Positions 52,209-62,780 of a stretch of 64,000 bases of DNA are shown here, in pieces. The notes below the pieces were generated by a model. That model ran no database searches. It worked only from the letters and a program-made list of their open reading frames with translations, and was not told the DNA's origin. Source of the DNA: Gammaproteobacteria bacterium HGW-Gammaproteobacteria-11 (GTDB lineage: Bacteria > Pseudomonadota > Gammaproteobacteria > Pseudomonadales > Pseudomonadaceae); assembly GCA_002840055.1 (NCBI GenBank), contig PGZJ01000008.1, forward strand, positions 62,001-126,000. The letters run 5' to 3'. The translations under genes and the position numbers were made by a program. The first letter of the stretch is position 1. The number at the start of each line of letters is the position of its first letter.

Positions 52209-52214
52209 ATTGTA
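52209..52214 (-). promoter_or_regulatory. Possible ssrA -10 element
   Basis: TACAAT on the minus strand about 30 bp upstream of the mature tmRNA 5' end. No good -35 was found at the usual distance, so the call is weak. Confidence 0.3.
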
Positions 52215-52271
52215 CGTGAAAGGTTCAGTGGTTGATAGGCGCAGTTGCAGGCCGTGGAATTTTTGCGGGGC

Positions 52272-52297
52272 AAAAAAATACCCCGCATGGCGGGGTA
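52272..52297 (-). terminator. smpB terminator
   Basis: On the minus strand TACCCCGC-CAT-GCGGGGTA is followed by TTTTTTTG. Stem arms are 52290-52297 and 52279-52286. It lies between the smpB stop and ssrA. Confidence 0.85.
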
Positions 52298-52427
52298 CAA
52301 GGCTTGCTTTGCTTGGTCATAAACCGGGCTGGTGGAGCGGACCAGTCCTGCTATGTAACTGTGACTAGAGCGATTGCACTAAAGTTCAGGCCGCAGTGAA
52401 AAAAAGATGAAAAAAGCTGAAAAAAGA

Positions 52428-52910
52428 TCAGCGATGGTTATCGCGGACGACTCTGGCCTTTTCCCGGACCCAGTCGCGCTCTTTCTCGACCTGACGTTTG
52501 TCGAAGTCTTTCTTGCCGCGTACCAGAGCAATTTCGCATTTGACCAGGTGGCCTTTCCAGTACAGTGCCATGGGCACGCAGCTGAAGCCTTTCTGCTGAA
52601 CGGCGGCAATGATCTTGTCCAGCTCTCGGGCCTTGAGCAGTAGCTTGCGGGTACGGGTCGGGTCGGCTACCACATGGGTGCTGACGGTCTGCAGCGGCGT
52701 AATGAGTGCGCCGAACAGGAAGGCTTCATTGTTCTTGAGCAGCACGTAGCTGTCGACCAGCTGAACCTTGCCGGCACGCAGGCTCTTCACTTCCCAGCCG
52801 GTCAGTGCGACACCGGCTTCGTAGCGTTCTTCGACGAAATATTCATGTTTGGCCTTCTTGTTCAGCGCAATGGTGCCGCTGTTGGCCGGGGATTTGTTTT
52901 GCTTGCTCAT
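52428..52910 (-). CDS. smpB: SsrA-binding protein SmpB
   Basis: This 160-residue protein begins [51 protein letters not shown] and ends with the basic tail [18 protein letters not shown]. This is a full-length SmpB, which binds the tRNA-like domain of tmRNA and delivers it to stalled ribosomes. The longer reading to 53048 lacks family support; the ATG at 52910 fits. A perfect TATAAT lies only 9 bp upstream of the ATG (minus strand 52925-52920), so the message may be nearly leaderless. Adjacent to ssrA as in many gammaproteobacteria. Confidence 0.97.
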   Translation of the reverse strand: MSKQNKSPANSGTIALNKKAKHEYFVEERYEAGVALTGWEVKSLRAGKVQLVDSYVLLKNNEAFLFGALITPLQTVSTHVVADPTRTRKLLLKARELDKIIAAVQQKGFSCVPMALYWKGHLVKCEIALVRGKKDFDKRQVEKERDWVREKARVVRDNHR

Positions 52911-53104
52911 AGGCGGCGCATTATAGGGCCTGACCGGGCGTTCGGCTACACGGGCCTTGTCGCTCAAGGGCAAAATCCGCACAATGCGCCTGATTTTCAG
53001 TGCTGCCAGGGTCGTGTGAGCCACGTGATATAGTCGCCTGGATGCCATTGGGCAGGAAATACGCCGTAATCTTTAGTGACTGACGGGATTCAAGTGAAGA
53101 GGCC

Positions 53105-53539
53105 ATGACCCATATTCAACGCTCGGCGTTGCTGCCGTATCCGGCTGAAAGGCTGTTTGACCTGGTCAACCGGGTTGAGGCGTATCCGTCCTTTCTGCCC
53201 TGGTGCGCGCGCGCCGAGATTCTGCACGAGAGCGACGAGGCCATGCGGGCTCGGCTGACCGTGGCCAAGGCGGGGATAACCCAGGCCTTTACCACGCGTA
53301 ATAGTCTGATTCCGGGTGAGCGCATCGAGTTGCGGCTGGAAGACGGGCCGTTCTCCGATCTGCATGGGGTCTGGGAATTCAAGGCGCTGGGTGCACAGGC
53401 CTGCAAGATCAGTCTTGATCTGCACTTTCATTACGCTGGCCCGGTGATCAAGGCGACCCTGGGGCCGCTGTTCAATCAGGCCGCCAACAATATGGTGGAG
53501 GCCTTCTGCAAACGGGCCAAGGAGTTGTACGGTGGCTGA
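53105..53539 (+). CDS. ratA: RatA/PasT-family START-domain protein
   Basis: This 144-residue protein has MTHIQRSALLPYPAERLFDLVNRVEAYPSFLPWCARAEILHE and a C-terminal helix FNQAANNMVEAFCKRAKELYGG, the COQ10/START lipid-binding fold. E. coli RatA (PasT) inhibits 70S formation when overexpressed and also has a ubiquinone/iron-sulfur role; the chromosomal neighbour relation ratA-rnfH divergent from smpB is conserved. It overlaps rnfH by 8 bp. Confidence 0.9.
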   Translation: MTHIQRSALLPYPAERLFDLVNRVEAYPSFLPWCARAEILHESDEAMRARLTVAKAGITQAFTTRNSLIPGERIELRLEDGPFSDLHGVWEFKALGAQACKISLDLHFHYAGPVIKATLGPLFNQAANNMVEAFCKRAKELYGG

Positions 53540-53840
53540 GGCAAGTATGGTGGTTGAGGTGGCCTATGCGCTGCCGCACAAGCAAAAGATCATCAGCCTG
53601 AGTGTGCCGGTGGGTACCAGCATGTTGCAGGCTGCCAGGCTATCGAATATTCAGGCGCACTTTCCCGAGCTGGATGTCGAAGCTTGCCCCATGGGTATCT
53701 TCGGCAAGGCCGTAGCCAAACCGGATGAGCGGATATTGCAATCGGGTGAGCGAGTGGAGCTTTATCGACCTCTGTTGGCCGACCCCAAGGAGGTACGCAA
53801 GCAACGCGCGGCCAAGGCCAAGGAAGCAAAGGAAGAGTGA
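53532..53840 (+). CDS. RnfH-family ubiquitin-like protein
   Basis: This 102-residue protein has VVEVAYALPHKQKIISLSVPVGTSMLQAARLSNI and GIFGKAVAKPDERILQSGERVELYRPLLADPKEVRKQRA, the RnfH/RatB beta-grasp family with the conserved YRPL...DPKE tail. Function is not settled. The GTG at 53532 has AAGGAG 7 bp upstream; an ATG at 53547 is an alternative that gives the family-typical short N-terminus. Translationally coupled to ratA. Confidence 0.88.
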   Translation: MAEASMVVEVAYALPHKQKIISLSVPVGTSMLQAARLSNIQAHFPELDVEACPMGIFGKAVAKPDERILQSGERVELYRPLLADPKEVRKQRAAKAKEAKEE

Positions 53841-53920
53841 TGCAGCTGATGGCCTGCCGTACTCGGCAGCCAGAAAGCGGATACAGACAGGGGCTGCCGA
53901 AAGGCCGCCCCTGTTTTTTA

Positions 53921-54355
53921 TTACTCGCCTGTACCCAGCGGCGCGCCCATCTCGACCGGGTAGGTTTCAATCACCGGGTCTGCAGCGGTGTCTCTGCTCA
54001 TGATGGCTTCATCGCGGCTGGTGCCAGGAATAAAGTCGCCAGCCAGTCCGACTAACTGATCATTCTCAAAGGTCAGGCTGACGCGCTCCTGAGTACGAGC
54101 CTGGTGGCCGGCCTGCATGCTGTAGAGGTAGTCCCAGCGATTTGGATGAAATGTATCCTGAATCAACGGGGTGCCCATGATGAAACGCACCTGACGGGTG
54201 GTCATGCCCGGACGCAGTTGGTTGACCATCTCCTGCGTCACGACATTGCCCTGCTGGATGTCGATCTTGTAGACGCCCGGAAAGCTGCAGCCAGCAAGAC
54301 CCAGAAGGGAGGCACACATAAGGATACAGAGGATTCGGTGTAAGCTAATTGGCAT
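53921..54355 (-). CDS. bamE: Outer-membrane assembly lipoprotein BamE (OmlA/SmpA)
   Basis: This 144-residue protein has a lipoprotein signal ([26 protein letters not shown], Cys at about 23) and the BamE core [30 protein letters not shown]. It is part of the BAM complex inserting beta-barrel proteins. It is divergent from fur with a 93-bp shared promoter region, the conserved fur-omlA arrangement of Pseudomonas. Confidence 0.94.
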   Translation of the reverse strand: MPISLHRILCILMCASLLGLAGCSFPGVYKIDIQQGNVVTQEMVNQLRPGMTTRQVRFIMGTPLIQDTFHPNRWDYLYSMQAGHQARTQERVSLTFENDQLVGLAGDFIPGTSRDEAIMSRDTAADPVIETYPVEMGAPLGTGE

Positions 54356-54448
54356 CGCGTGGTAACATCCACTATCGTGAAATGGCTGAATAGCCCTGAA
54401 TCATACCCGACTGATCCCGCCCTGCGAAGCGCTGAACGAGAAACTGAC

Positions 54449-54856
54449 ATGGTTGAGAATCAAGAACTCCGTAAAGCTGGCCTCAAGGTCACCCTGCCGC
54501 GCGTGAAAATCCTGCAGATGCTGGACAATTCTGCAGAGCGTCACATGAGCGCCGAGGACGTCTACAAGGCACTGATGGAAGCCGATGAAGATGTCGGTCT
54601 GGCCACCGTATACCGGGTTCTGACCCAGTTCGAGTCCGCCGGCTTGGTCGTGCGCCACAACTTTGATGGCGGTCATGCTGTGTTTGAACTGGCCGACGGT
54701 GACCACCACGACCATATGGTCTGTGTCGACACTGGTGAAGTGGTGGAATTTTTTGATCCCGAGATCGAACGTCGGCAGCGCGAGATCGTTCGCGAGCATG
54801 GTTTCGAACTGGTTGATCACAATCTGGTTCTTTATGTAAAGAAAAAGGGCGCCTAG
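54449..54856 (+). CDS. fur: Ferric uptake regulator Fur
   Basis: This 135-residue protein begins MVENQELRKAGLKVTLPRVKILQML, with the winged helix DVGLATVYRVLTQFESAGLVVRHNF. The metal-binding regulatory segment is HAVFELADGDHHDHMVCVDTGEVVEFFDPEIE. As in other Pseudomonas Fur proteins, only one Cys is present (HMVC) and the CxxC structural zinc site of E. coli Fur is absent. With Fe(II) it represses iron-uptake genes. The ATG at 54449 is preferred to 54359. Its stop codon lies inside the terminator stem. Confidence 0.97.
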   Translation: MVENQELRKAGLKVTLPRVKILQMLDNSAERHMSAEDVYKALMEADEDVGLATVYRVLTQFESAGLVVRHNFDGGHAVFELADGDHHDHMVCVDTGEVVEFFDPEIERRQREIVREHGFELVDHNLVLYVKKKGA

Positions 54857-54870
54857 GCGCCTTTTTCTTT
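54842..54870 (+). terminator. fur terminator (overlaps the stop codon)
   Basis: The palindrome GGCGCCTAGGCGCC is flanked by AAAAAG and TTTTTC. The fur TAG (54854-54856) lies in its centre. A-run and T-run make it potentially bidirectional for the convergent recN transcript. Confidence 0.85.
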
Positions 54871-54905
54871 AGCGGCAAGCCACAAGCGACAAGCCGCAAG
54901 CTTCA
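54871..54905 (+). repeat. Degenerate heptamer array (AGCnnCA)x5
   Basis: Five consecutive 7-bp units AGCGGCA, AGCCACA, AGCGACA, AGCCGCA, AGCTTCA follow the fur terminator. They belong to the same repeat family as the perfect array at 54992-55089, which carries AGCTGCA on the minus strand, so the two arrays are inverted relative to each other. Confidence 0.75.
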
Positions 54906-54938
54906 AGAGTAAAGCAGTCCGGGCTGCTGGAAAGTTAG

Positions 54939-56747
54939 TTAAAAAGTAAAAAATTGTGGTTGACAGGCTTGGGCGCCACGGCATCCTGAATGCTTGCAGC
55001 TTGCAGCTTGCAGCTTGCAGCTTGCAGCTTGCAGCTTGCAGCTTGCAGCTTGCAGCTTGCAGCTTGCAGCTTGCAGCTTGCAGCTTGCAGGCAACTTCTT
55101 CGCGTGGGCCAGTGATTCCTCGGTCATATCGATCCCACCCAGCATGCGCGCGACTTCATTGATGCGGCCATCGGCATTCAGATTGTCGATCCGAGTGCTG
55201 GTGGAGTCGCTGCTTTGTTCCTTGCGCACAAACAGATGGTGATGGCCCTGGGCAGCGACCTGGGGCAGGTGGGTGACGGTCAGCACCTGACCATGTTCAC
55301 CCAGACGGCGTAGCATGCCGCCGACAATCTCGGCGGTGGGGCCGCCGATACCCACGTCTACTTCATCAAAGACCAGAGTCGGCACCAGTGAGGTTTGCGC
55401 GGTGGTGACCTGGATACCCAGACTGATACGTGACAGCTCGCCACCCGAGGCCACTTTGGCCAGGGGTTTGGCCGGCTGGCCGGGGTTGGCACTGATCAGC
55501 AGTTCAACCGTTTCCAGGCCATGCGGCGGGCAGGTGTTCTGTTCCTGCGGGCTGAGCTGAATTTGCACGCGGCCACCGGGCATACCCAGTTGCTGGATTT
55601 CGTGGGTGACGGCATTTTCCAGTTTTTCCGCAGCGATCTTGCGCAGTCCCGACAGCTCCACAGCCAGTTTCTGGTAGTGCTCGCGGTAAGCCTCAAGTTC
55701 TTCGGCCAGTTGGTCGGCATCCAGATTCTGCTGCTGCAGGCTTTCCAGCTCGTCAATCAGGCGCTGCTGCAGGGCCGGCAGTTCTTCGGGGTTGACCCGG
55801 TGCTTGCGGGCCAGATCGTAGATCAGGCCAAGGCGTTCTTCGACCACTTGCTGGCGCTCGGGGTCGGCCTCGAAATGATCCAGATAGCGGGTCAGCTCGC
55901 CGACCGCCTCCTCGACCTGAATCTGCGCACTGGCCATCAGATTGTGGGCTTCGTCAAGGTTGCGGCTGTGTTCTGCCAGGCCGCTGAGACGGCTGAGGCT
56001 GGCGGTCAGGGCCTGCAGGACGCTGCCGGAATCGTTTTCGCTGCACAGATTGATGACCTGCTGGCAGGACTGCATGATCTGCTCGGCATTGGCCAATTGG
56101 CGCTGTTCGCGCTCGAGTTCATCCAGTTCGCCATCCTGCAGACTCAGGTTATCCAGTTCTTCCAGTTGATAGGTCAGCAGTTGCAGGCGTGAGCTGACCT
56201 CATCGCCCTGCTGGCTGGCTCGGGTCAGCGCCTGTTCGGTTTGTTTGCAGCGCTGGGCGGCCAATTGTACCTGTCTTGCCAGTTCACTGCAGCCGGCGTA
56301 ATCGTCGAGCAGGCGGCGGTGGGTGTCGACCTTGAGCAGGGATTGGTGCTCGTGCTGACTATGAATATCAATCAGCATTTCACCCAGCGCCTTGAGGTCC
56401 TGCTGCGGGCAGGGGCTGCCATTGATATAGCCGCGTGAGCGGCCCTCGGCGGTGATTACCCGGCGCAGAATAACCTGTGGTTCGTCGCTGGCCAGGTCGC
56501 GTTCGTTCAACCAGGCGCGGGCTTCGGGGATATGGCTGATGTCAAAGGTGGCGAGAATGTCGGCCTTGTCGGTGCCGGGGCGCACAGCACCGCTGTCGGC
56601 GCGGTCGCCGAGGGTCAGAGCCAGGGCGTCAAGCATGATCGACTTGCCGGCGCCGGTTTCCCCGCTGATCACGGTCATGCCGCTGGCGAGCTCCAGCTCC
56701 AGATGGTCGACAATCGCATAATTATTCACCGCCAGATGCACCAGCAT
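54939..56747 (-). CDS. recN: DNA repair protein RecN with an unusual repeat-encoded C-terminal tail
   Basis: This 602-residue protein's N-terminal ATPase half has MLVHLAVNNYAIVDHLELELASGMTVISGETGAGKSIMLDALALTLGDRAD (Walker A). A long coiled coil (about 150-380) follows, then the C-terminal half with LAKVASGGELSRISLGIQV (signature), TLVFDEVDVGIGGPTAE (Walker B) and EVARMLGGIDMTEESLAHAKKL at about 545, where RecN normally ends (553 residues in E. coli). The reading frame then continues through the heptamer array as ASCKLQA repeated five times plus ASCK, and a 17-residue unique end, 57 extra residues with eight Cys. RecN is an SMC-like cohesion protein for double-strand-break repair. The core looks intact; whether the tail is tolerated is unknown. 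Confidence 0.93.
   Translation of the reverse strand: MLVHLAVNNYAIVDHLELELASGMTVISGETGAGKSIMLDALALTLGDRADSGAVRPGTDKADILATFDISHIPEARAWLNERDLASDEPQVILRRVITAEGRSRGYINGSPCPQQDLKALGEMLIDIHSQHEHQSLLKVDTHRRLLDDYAGCSELARQVQLAAQRCKQTEQALTRASQQGDEVSSRLQLLTYQLEELDNLSLQDGELDELEREQRQLANAEQIMQSCQQVINLCSENDSGSVLQALTASLSRLSGLAEHSRNLDEAHNLMASAQIQVEEAVGELTRYLDHFEADPERQQVVEERLGLIYDLARKHRVNPEELPALQQRLIDELESLQQQNLDADQLAEELEAYREHYQKLAVELSGLRKIAAEKLENAVTHEIQQLGMPGGRVQIQLSPQEQNTCPPHGLETVELLISANPGQPAKPLAKVASGGELSRISLGIQVTTAQTSLVPTLVFDEVDVGIGGPTAEIVGGMLRRLGEHGQVLTVTHLPQVAAQGHHHLFVRKEQSSDSTSTRIDNLNADGRINEVARMLGGIDMTEESLAHAKKLPASCKLQAASCKLQAASCKLQAASCKLQAASCKHSGCRGAQACQPQFFTF
54992..55089. repeat. Perfect heptanucleotide tandem repeat (GCTTGCA)x14 inside the recN 3' end
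   Basis: Fourteen exact 7-bp copies (98 bp) lie within the recN reading frame. 7 is not a multiple of 3, so each gain or loss of one copy shifts the frame downstream. All three frames through the array stay open on either strand, encoding the same seven-residue cycle. Confidence 0.97.
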
Positions 56748-56823
56748 GACAGTACTCCCCGAAAAAGACTCTGGTTATTTATACAGTAGTTGGGGCGAGG
56801 CAGACAAGTCTCTGTTACGCAGC

Positions 56824-56852
56824 CCTTGAAGCGGCGAACAAAGTCCCCATAT
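56824..56852 (+). promoter_or_regulatory. Sigma-32 heat-shock promoter of grpE
   Basis: CCTTGAA (-35, 56824-56830), a 14-bp spacer and CCCCATAT (-10, 56845-56852) match the sigma-32 consensus (CTTGAA, 13-15 bp, CCCCAT-T). It lies about 60 bp upstream of the grpE ATG. Confidence 0.85.
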
Positions 56853-56912
56853 AGGGTGCAACTATTCGTTGGATGGGTGCTGGAGCGCCCGACAGTACAA
56901 GGGGAGAAGCAG

Positions 56913-57491
56913 ATGTCAGACGAACACAGACAGGATCAGGCCGCACAGGCGCAGAGTGACGATGGCGTTGATGTCACTACCGGTGATGATCTGGCTGCAC
57001 GTGTCGAGAGTCTTGAAGAGCAGTTGGCAACGGCGCAGGACCAATTGTTGCGCGCTGCCGCTGACGTGCAGAACGTGCGCCGTCGTGCCGAGCAGGATGT
57101 GGAGAAGGCGCACAAGTTCGCCCTCGAGCGTTTTGCCCAGGATCTGCTGCCCGTGCTGGAAAGCCTGGAGCGTGGTCTGGAGCTGTCGGATCCCAACGAC
57201 GCAGCGATCAAGCCCATGCGTGACGGCATGGAACTGACCCTGAAGATGTTTGCCGAGACCCTGAGCCGTTTTCAGATCGCCCCGGTTGACCCGCATGGCG
57301 AACCCTTCAATCCGGAATTCCATCAGGCCATGGCCATGGAAGAGAGCGGCAATGTCGAACCCAATACCGTGATCCGTGTATTCCAGAAGGGTTACACCAT
57401 CAGCGGCCGACTGTTGCGCCCGGCCATGGTGGTGGTCAGTAAGGCTGCCAGTGGCAAGCCGGATGCGACCTCAATTGACGAGCAGGCTTGA
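56913..57491 (+). CDS. grpE: Nucleotide exchange factor GrpE
   Basis: This 192-residue protein has a charged N-terminus, a long coiled coil (about 28-85, [35 protein letters not shown]) and the GrpE C-terminal signature [51 protein letters not shown]. It releases ADP from DnaK. The ATG at 56913 has GGGGAG upstream; a longer frame from 56790 would include the promoter. First gene of the chaperone set, under its own sigma-32 promoter. Confidence 0.96.
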   Translation: MSDEHRQDQAAQAQSDDGVDVTTGDDLAARVESLEEQLATAQDQLLRAAADVQNVRRRAEQDVEKAHKFALERFAQDLLPVLESLERGLELSDPNDAAIKPMRDGMELTLKMFAETLSRFQIAPVDPHGEPFNPEFHQAMAMEESGNVEPNTVIRVFQKGYTISGRLLRPAMVVVSKAASGKPDATSIDEQA

Positions 57492-57515
57492 AATTATTTT
57501 CGCTGACCCCATCTA
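57487..57515 (+). promoter_or_regulatory. Sigma-32 heat-shock promoter of dnaK
   Basis: CTTGAA (57487-57492), spacer 14 bp, CCCCATCTA (57507-57515). The -35 overlaps the grpE stop codon. It lies 66 bp before the dnaK ATG, giving dnaK a second heat-inducible start separate from grpE. Confidence 0.85.
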
Positions 57516-57580
57516 GGGTTCATCGCAAGACTTAAACCACGCCGCCGGTAACCGCGGCATGCAGAATCGGAGAAAAAGTT

Positions 57581-59497
57581 ATGGGCAAGATTATCGGTAT
57601 TGACCTGGGGACGACCAACTCCTGTGTCGCCATCATGGAAAACGGCGTGGCCAAGGTGATCGAGAACGCCGAAGGCGGCCGTACCACCCCGTCGATTGTC
57701 GCCTTCACCGGCGACGGCGAAACCCTGGTTGGCCAGTCTGCCAAGCGCCAGTCGGTCACCAACCCGCAGAACACCCTGAACGCGGTCAAGCGTCTGATCG
57801 GCCGTCGTTTTGAAGAAGACGTAGTACAGAAGGACATCAAGCTGGTCCCCTACAAGATCGTCAAGGCGGATAACGGCGATGCCTGGGTTGAGGTCAAGGG
57901 CGAAAAGATGGCGCCGCCGCAGATTTCTGCCGAAGTGCTGAAAAAAATGAAGAAGACCGCCGAGGATTACCTGGGCGAGCCTGTGACCGAGGCGGTCATC
58001 ACCGTTCCGGCCTATTTCAATGACAGCCAGCGTCAGGCTACCAAGGATGCTGGTCGCATCGCCGGTCTGGACGTCAAGCGCATCATCAACGAGCCGACTG
58101 CCGCTGCCCTTGCCTACGGCATGGACAAGGCCCGTGGCGACTCGACCATCGTGGTCTATGACCTGGGTGGCGGTACCTTCGACGTATCGGTGATCGAGAT
58201 TGCCGAAGTGGACGGCGAGCACCAGTTCGAAGTGTTGGCCACCAACGGTGACACCTTCCTCGGTGGTGAAGATTTCGACATGCGTCTGATCGACTACCTG
58301 GCCGATGAATTCAAGAAGGAAAACGGCGTTGACCTGCACAACGATCCGCTGGCCCTGCAGCGCCTGAAAGAAGCCGCTGAAAAGGCCAAGATCGAGCTGT
58401 CTTCCAGCAGCCAGACCGATGTAAACCTGCCGTACATTACCGCTGATGCGTCCGGTCCCAAGCACCTGAACGTCAAGGTTACCCGGGCCAAGCTGGAGTC
58501 GCTGGTTGAAGATCTGGTCAAGCGCAGCCTTGAGCCCTGCAAAGTGGCAATGAAGGATGCCGGTCTGGATGTATCCGAGATCAACGAAGTGATTCTGGTT
58601 GGCGGTCAGACCCGCATGCCGATGGTGCAGAAAGCCGTTGCCGAGTTCTTCAACAAGGAACCACGCAAGGACGTCAACCCGGATGAAGCGGTTGCCGTGG
58701 GCGCTGCGATTCAAGGCGCGGTGCTCTCCGGTGACGTGAAAGACGTGCTGCTGCTGGACGTGACCCCGCTGTCGCTGGGTATCGAAACCATGGGTGGCGT
58801 GATGACCACGCTGATCGAGAAAAACACCACCATCCCGACCAAGAAGTCGCAGGTGTTCTCGACTGCTGACGACAACCAGACTGCCGTGACCATTCACGTG
58901 CTGCAAGGTGAGCGCAAGCAGGCCGGGCAGAACAAGTCACTGGGTCGTTTCGATCTGGCCGACATTCCGCCAGCGCCGCGCGGCGTGCCACAGGTTGAAG
59001 TCAGCTTCGATCTGGACGCCAACGGTATTCTGAACGTATCGGCCAAGGACAAGGCGACTGGCAAGCAGCAGTCGATCGTGATCAAGGCCTCTTCCGGTCT
59101 GAGCGAAGAAGAGATCGAGAAGATGGTGCGCGATGCCGAGGCCAATGCCGATGAAGATCGCAAGTTCGAGGAACTGGCTACCGCCCGCAACCAGGGCGAT
59201 CAACTGGTGCATGCGACCCGCAAGACCCTGAAGGAAGCCGGCGACAAGGCAACCGACGCCGAGAAGACCGCTATCGAGACAGCCCTGGCTGATCTGGAAG
59301 TGGCGATCAAGGGCGACAGCAAGGACGAGATTGAAGCCAAGATCAATGCCCTGTCCGAGGCTTCCGGTCCGCTGGTACAGAAAATGTACGCCGAGCAGGC
59401 CCAGGCCGCTGAAGGTGGTGCCCAGGATGGCGGTCAGCAGGACGCCGGTGATGATGTTGTCGATGCCGAGTTTGAAGAGGTCAAGGACAACAAGTAA
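57581..59497 (+). CDS. dnaK: Chaperone DnaK (Hsp70)
   Basis: This 638-residue protein starts [22 protein letters not shown] (phosphate 1), with [16 protein letters not shown] (phosphate 2), the linker [17 protein letters not shown], a substrate-binding beta domain and lid, and the C-terminal [15 protein letters not shown]. Full length is normal. It refolds proteins with DnaJ and GrpE. It is followed by two hairpins before dnaJ. Confidence 0.99.
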   Translation: MGKIIGIDLGTTNSCVAIMENGVAKVIENAEGGRTTPSIVAFTGDGETLVGQSAKRQSVTNPQNTLNAVKRLIGRRFEEDVVQKDIKLVPYKIVKADNGDAWVEVKGEKMAPPQISAEVLKKMKKTAEDYLGEPVTEAVITVPAYFNDSQRQATKDAGRIAGLDVKRIINEPTAAALAYGMDKARGDSTIVVYDLGGGTFDVSVIEIAEVDGEHQFEVLATNGDTFLGGEDFDMRLIDYLADEFKKENGVDLHNDPLALQRLKEAAEKAKIELSSSSQTDVNLPYITADASGPKHLNVKVTRAKLESLVEDLVKRSLEPCKVAMKDAGLDVSEINEVILVGGQTRMPMVQKAVAEFFNKEPRKDVNPDEAVAVGAAIQGAVLSGDVKDVLLLDVTPLSLGIETMGGVMTTLIEKNTTIPTKKSQVFSTADDNQTAVTIHVLQGERKQAGQNKSLGRFDLADIPPAPRGVPQVEVSFDLDANGILNVSAKDKATGKQQSIVIKASSGLSEEEIEKMVRDAEANADEDRKFEELATARNQGDQLVHATRKTLKEAGDKATDAEKTAIETALADLEVAIKGDSKDEIEAKINALSEASGPLVQKMYAEQAQAAEGGAQDGGQQDAGDDVVDAEFEEVKDNK

Positions 59498-59514
59498 GTC
59501 CTGACCCCAGGGCA

Positions 59515-59540
59515 GTCACCCCCGTCCTGGCGGGGGTGAC
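59515..59540 (+). terminator. Hairpin after dnaK
   Basis: A perfect 10-bp stem GTCACCCCCG (59515-59524) / CGGGGGTGAC (59531-59540). No T-run follows, so it may be a partial terminator or a mRNA processing/stability element controlling the dnaK:dnaJ ratio. Confidence 0.6.
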
Positions 59541-59552
59541 AGATTATCACCA

Positions 59553-59581
59553 GGCAACGCGGGAGCTATTCCCGCGTTGCC
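59553..59581 (+). terminator. Second hairpin between dnaK and dnaJ
   Basis: A 12-bp stem GGCAACGCGGGA (59553-59564) / TCCCGCGTTGCC (59570-59581) with a 5-nt loop, then GTTTGTG. Together with the preceding hairpin it sits in the 133-bp dnaK-dnaJ gap. Confidence 0.6.
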
Positions 59582-59630
59582 GTTTGTGCCAAGGGATGCC
59601 TTATTCATCCCGTCAAAGGAAATCAGAACG

Positions 59631-61582
<1,952 letters not shown>

Positions 61583-61593
61583 TGCCGGCATGC

Positions 61594-61632
61594 AAAAAAA
61601 GGGCGGTGATCCTGTGATCACCGCCCTTTTTT
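61594..61632 (+). terminator. Strong intrinsic terminator after dapB
   Basis: A stem of about 17 bp, AAAAAAAGGGCGGTGATC / GATCACCGCCCTTTTTT, with a CTGT loop, A-run before and T-run after. It can serve both dapB and the convergent hypothetical gene. Confidence 0.95.
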
Positions 61633-61655
61633 ATACCTGAGTTAAACCAGCCGGA

Positions 61656-62420
61656 TCAGGCTTCGCCGAGAACCTGTTCGCGCGCCAGATCGTTCAGCGT
61701 TTTCACGTTGCGCTGCAGGTAGAAAGCGGCAATGGATGGCACCCAGTTGTTCAGAGGGTCCTGCAGGCGAGGCTGGATAAAGTTGTACTGCTTTTCCAGG
61801 CGCAGCAGGGCATCAGACTGTTCAGGATAGAGGCTTTTCAATTGCAGGGCGCGAGCTACGATACTCTGGTCGAGCATATCGAACAGACCCTCCTGGTTCT
61901 CCAGGAAGTACACACCGACCGAGCTGAACATGTTGTTCTGGTACAGCAACAGGATTTGGCTGGTTTCCAGGCTCTGCTGGTGCAGAGTCAGCAGGCGCTC
62001 CGGCGCGTTGGCGGCGGGAATGGCTTCTGCGTAATGGCGTGCAGCAACACGGTCAAAGTCGCCATGGGCCTGCATGATGCGGTTAACCGTCGACAGGCTG
62101 AAGTGCGCTTCATCGTCGCCGAGGGCTTCCAGCTCCTGAATCATAAGAACAAAGGTGTTGGACAATACCGCCAGATCATCGGGGTTGCCGAGCTGATTGA
62201 TCAGGCGTGTCATGTTGGCCAGCGAGCGGTTATAGGTGGTGCGATGACTGGGATCGCGAACCCGCTCGAACAGGTTGTTGTCGATCAGCATGTAAGTGGC
62301 GGCGGTGAAGCCTTCGCTGCGTAGCTCATGTAACGTCTGCAGGCGTTGTATGTCGGCCTGAGCCAAGGGCGCCAAACATAGCAATGTCAGCACTAATAAA
62401 CGTTTCAGGTGCAATACCAT
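61656..62420 (-). CDS. Exported protein of unknown function
   Basis: This 254-residue protein has a signal peptide (MVLHLKRLLVLTLLCLAPLAQAD, cleavage after about 22). The mature part is nearly all alpha-helical (DIQRLQTLHELRSEGFTAATYMLIDNNLFERV...LALQ...). I recognise no family; similar proteins are found next to carA in Pseudomonas relatives, as far as I recall. The ATG at 62420 is favoured over 62501. Probably periplasmic. It interrupts the usual dapB-carA neighbourhood on the opposite strand. Confidence 0.68.
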   Translation of the reverse strand: MVLHLKRLLVLTLLCLAPLAQADIQRLQTLHELRSEGFTAATYMLIDNNLFERVRDPSHRTTYNRSLANMTRLINQLGNPDDLAVLSNTFVLMIQELEALGDDEAHFSLSTVNRIMQAHGDFDRVAARHYAEAIPAANAPERLLTLHQQSLETSQILLLYQNNMFSSVGVYFLENQEGLFDMLDQSIVARALQLKSLYPEQSDALLRLEKQYNFIQPRLQDPLNNWVPSIAAFYLQRNVKTLNDLAREQVLGEA

Positions 62421-62698
62421 GGTGTAGTCCCCGAGTCCTTTTTTGTTGTTGTCAGCCAATGCAGCCAAATTACGCCATTTGCCCAGTTTTTGCTGCGCCA
62501 AGTGGGCCGTGGCAATGCCTGTTATTGCTGTAGCAGTGCTGTTTTAACACAGTTGACGGCGGCAATGAAACATTGGCGCTGATTGTATTCTGCAGACTGT
62601 GCCGCAGAGCGCGCTGATCAGTGTGGATATTCTTCAGGCAAGTCGTTACAATTGCGGGCTAATCAATCTATTCAGCGCGCATCTGACAGTGCATTGCG

Positions 62699-62754
62699 GC
62701 GGGATGAAGTGTCCAGCACCTCATTCCCGCTTTTGTGCAGCCCGCGTTTGGTAA
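62699..62754 (+). promoter_or_regulatory. carAB leader: terminator-like hairpin with possible leader peptide
   Basis: GCGGGATGA (62699-62707) pairs (one bulge) with TCATTCCCGC (62721-62730) and is followed by TTTT, the shape of an attenuator 27 bp before the carA SD site. A 16-codon ORF (62704-62754, [16 protein letters not shown]) runs through it, but no good ribosome site precedes it. Pyrimidine attenuation of carAB has been reported in Pseudomonas; whether this is that element is inferred. Confidence 0.4.
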
Positions 62755-62780
62755 AATGCGTCAGTCTATCGGAGGTTTTC

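Noticed and set aside
54992..55089. CRISPR-like array
   Set aside because: Uniform 7-bp units with no spacers; a simple tandem repeat.
54956..55242. Plus-strand open frames through the heptamer array
   Set aside because: They owe their length only to the repeat, which is open in every frame, and lie antisense to recN.
57494..58906. 470-codon open frame antisense to dnaK
   Set aside because: Shadow of a highly conserved gene with strong codon bias; composition is not protein-like.
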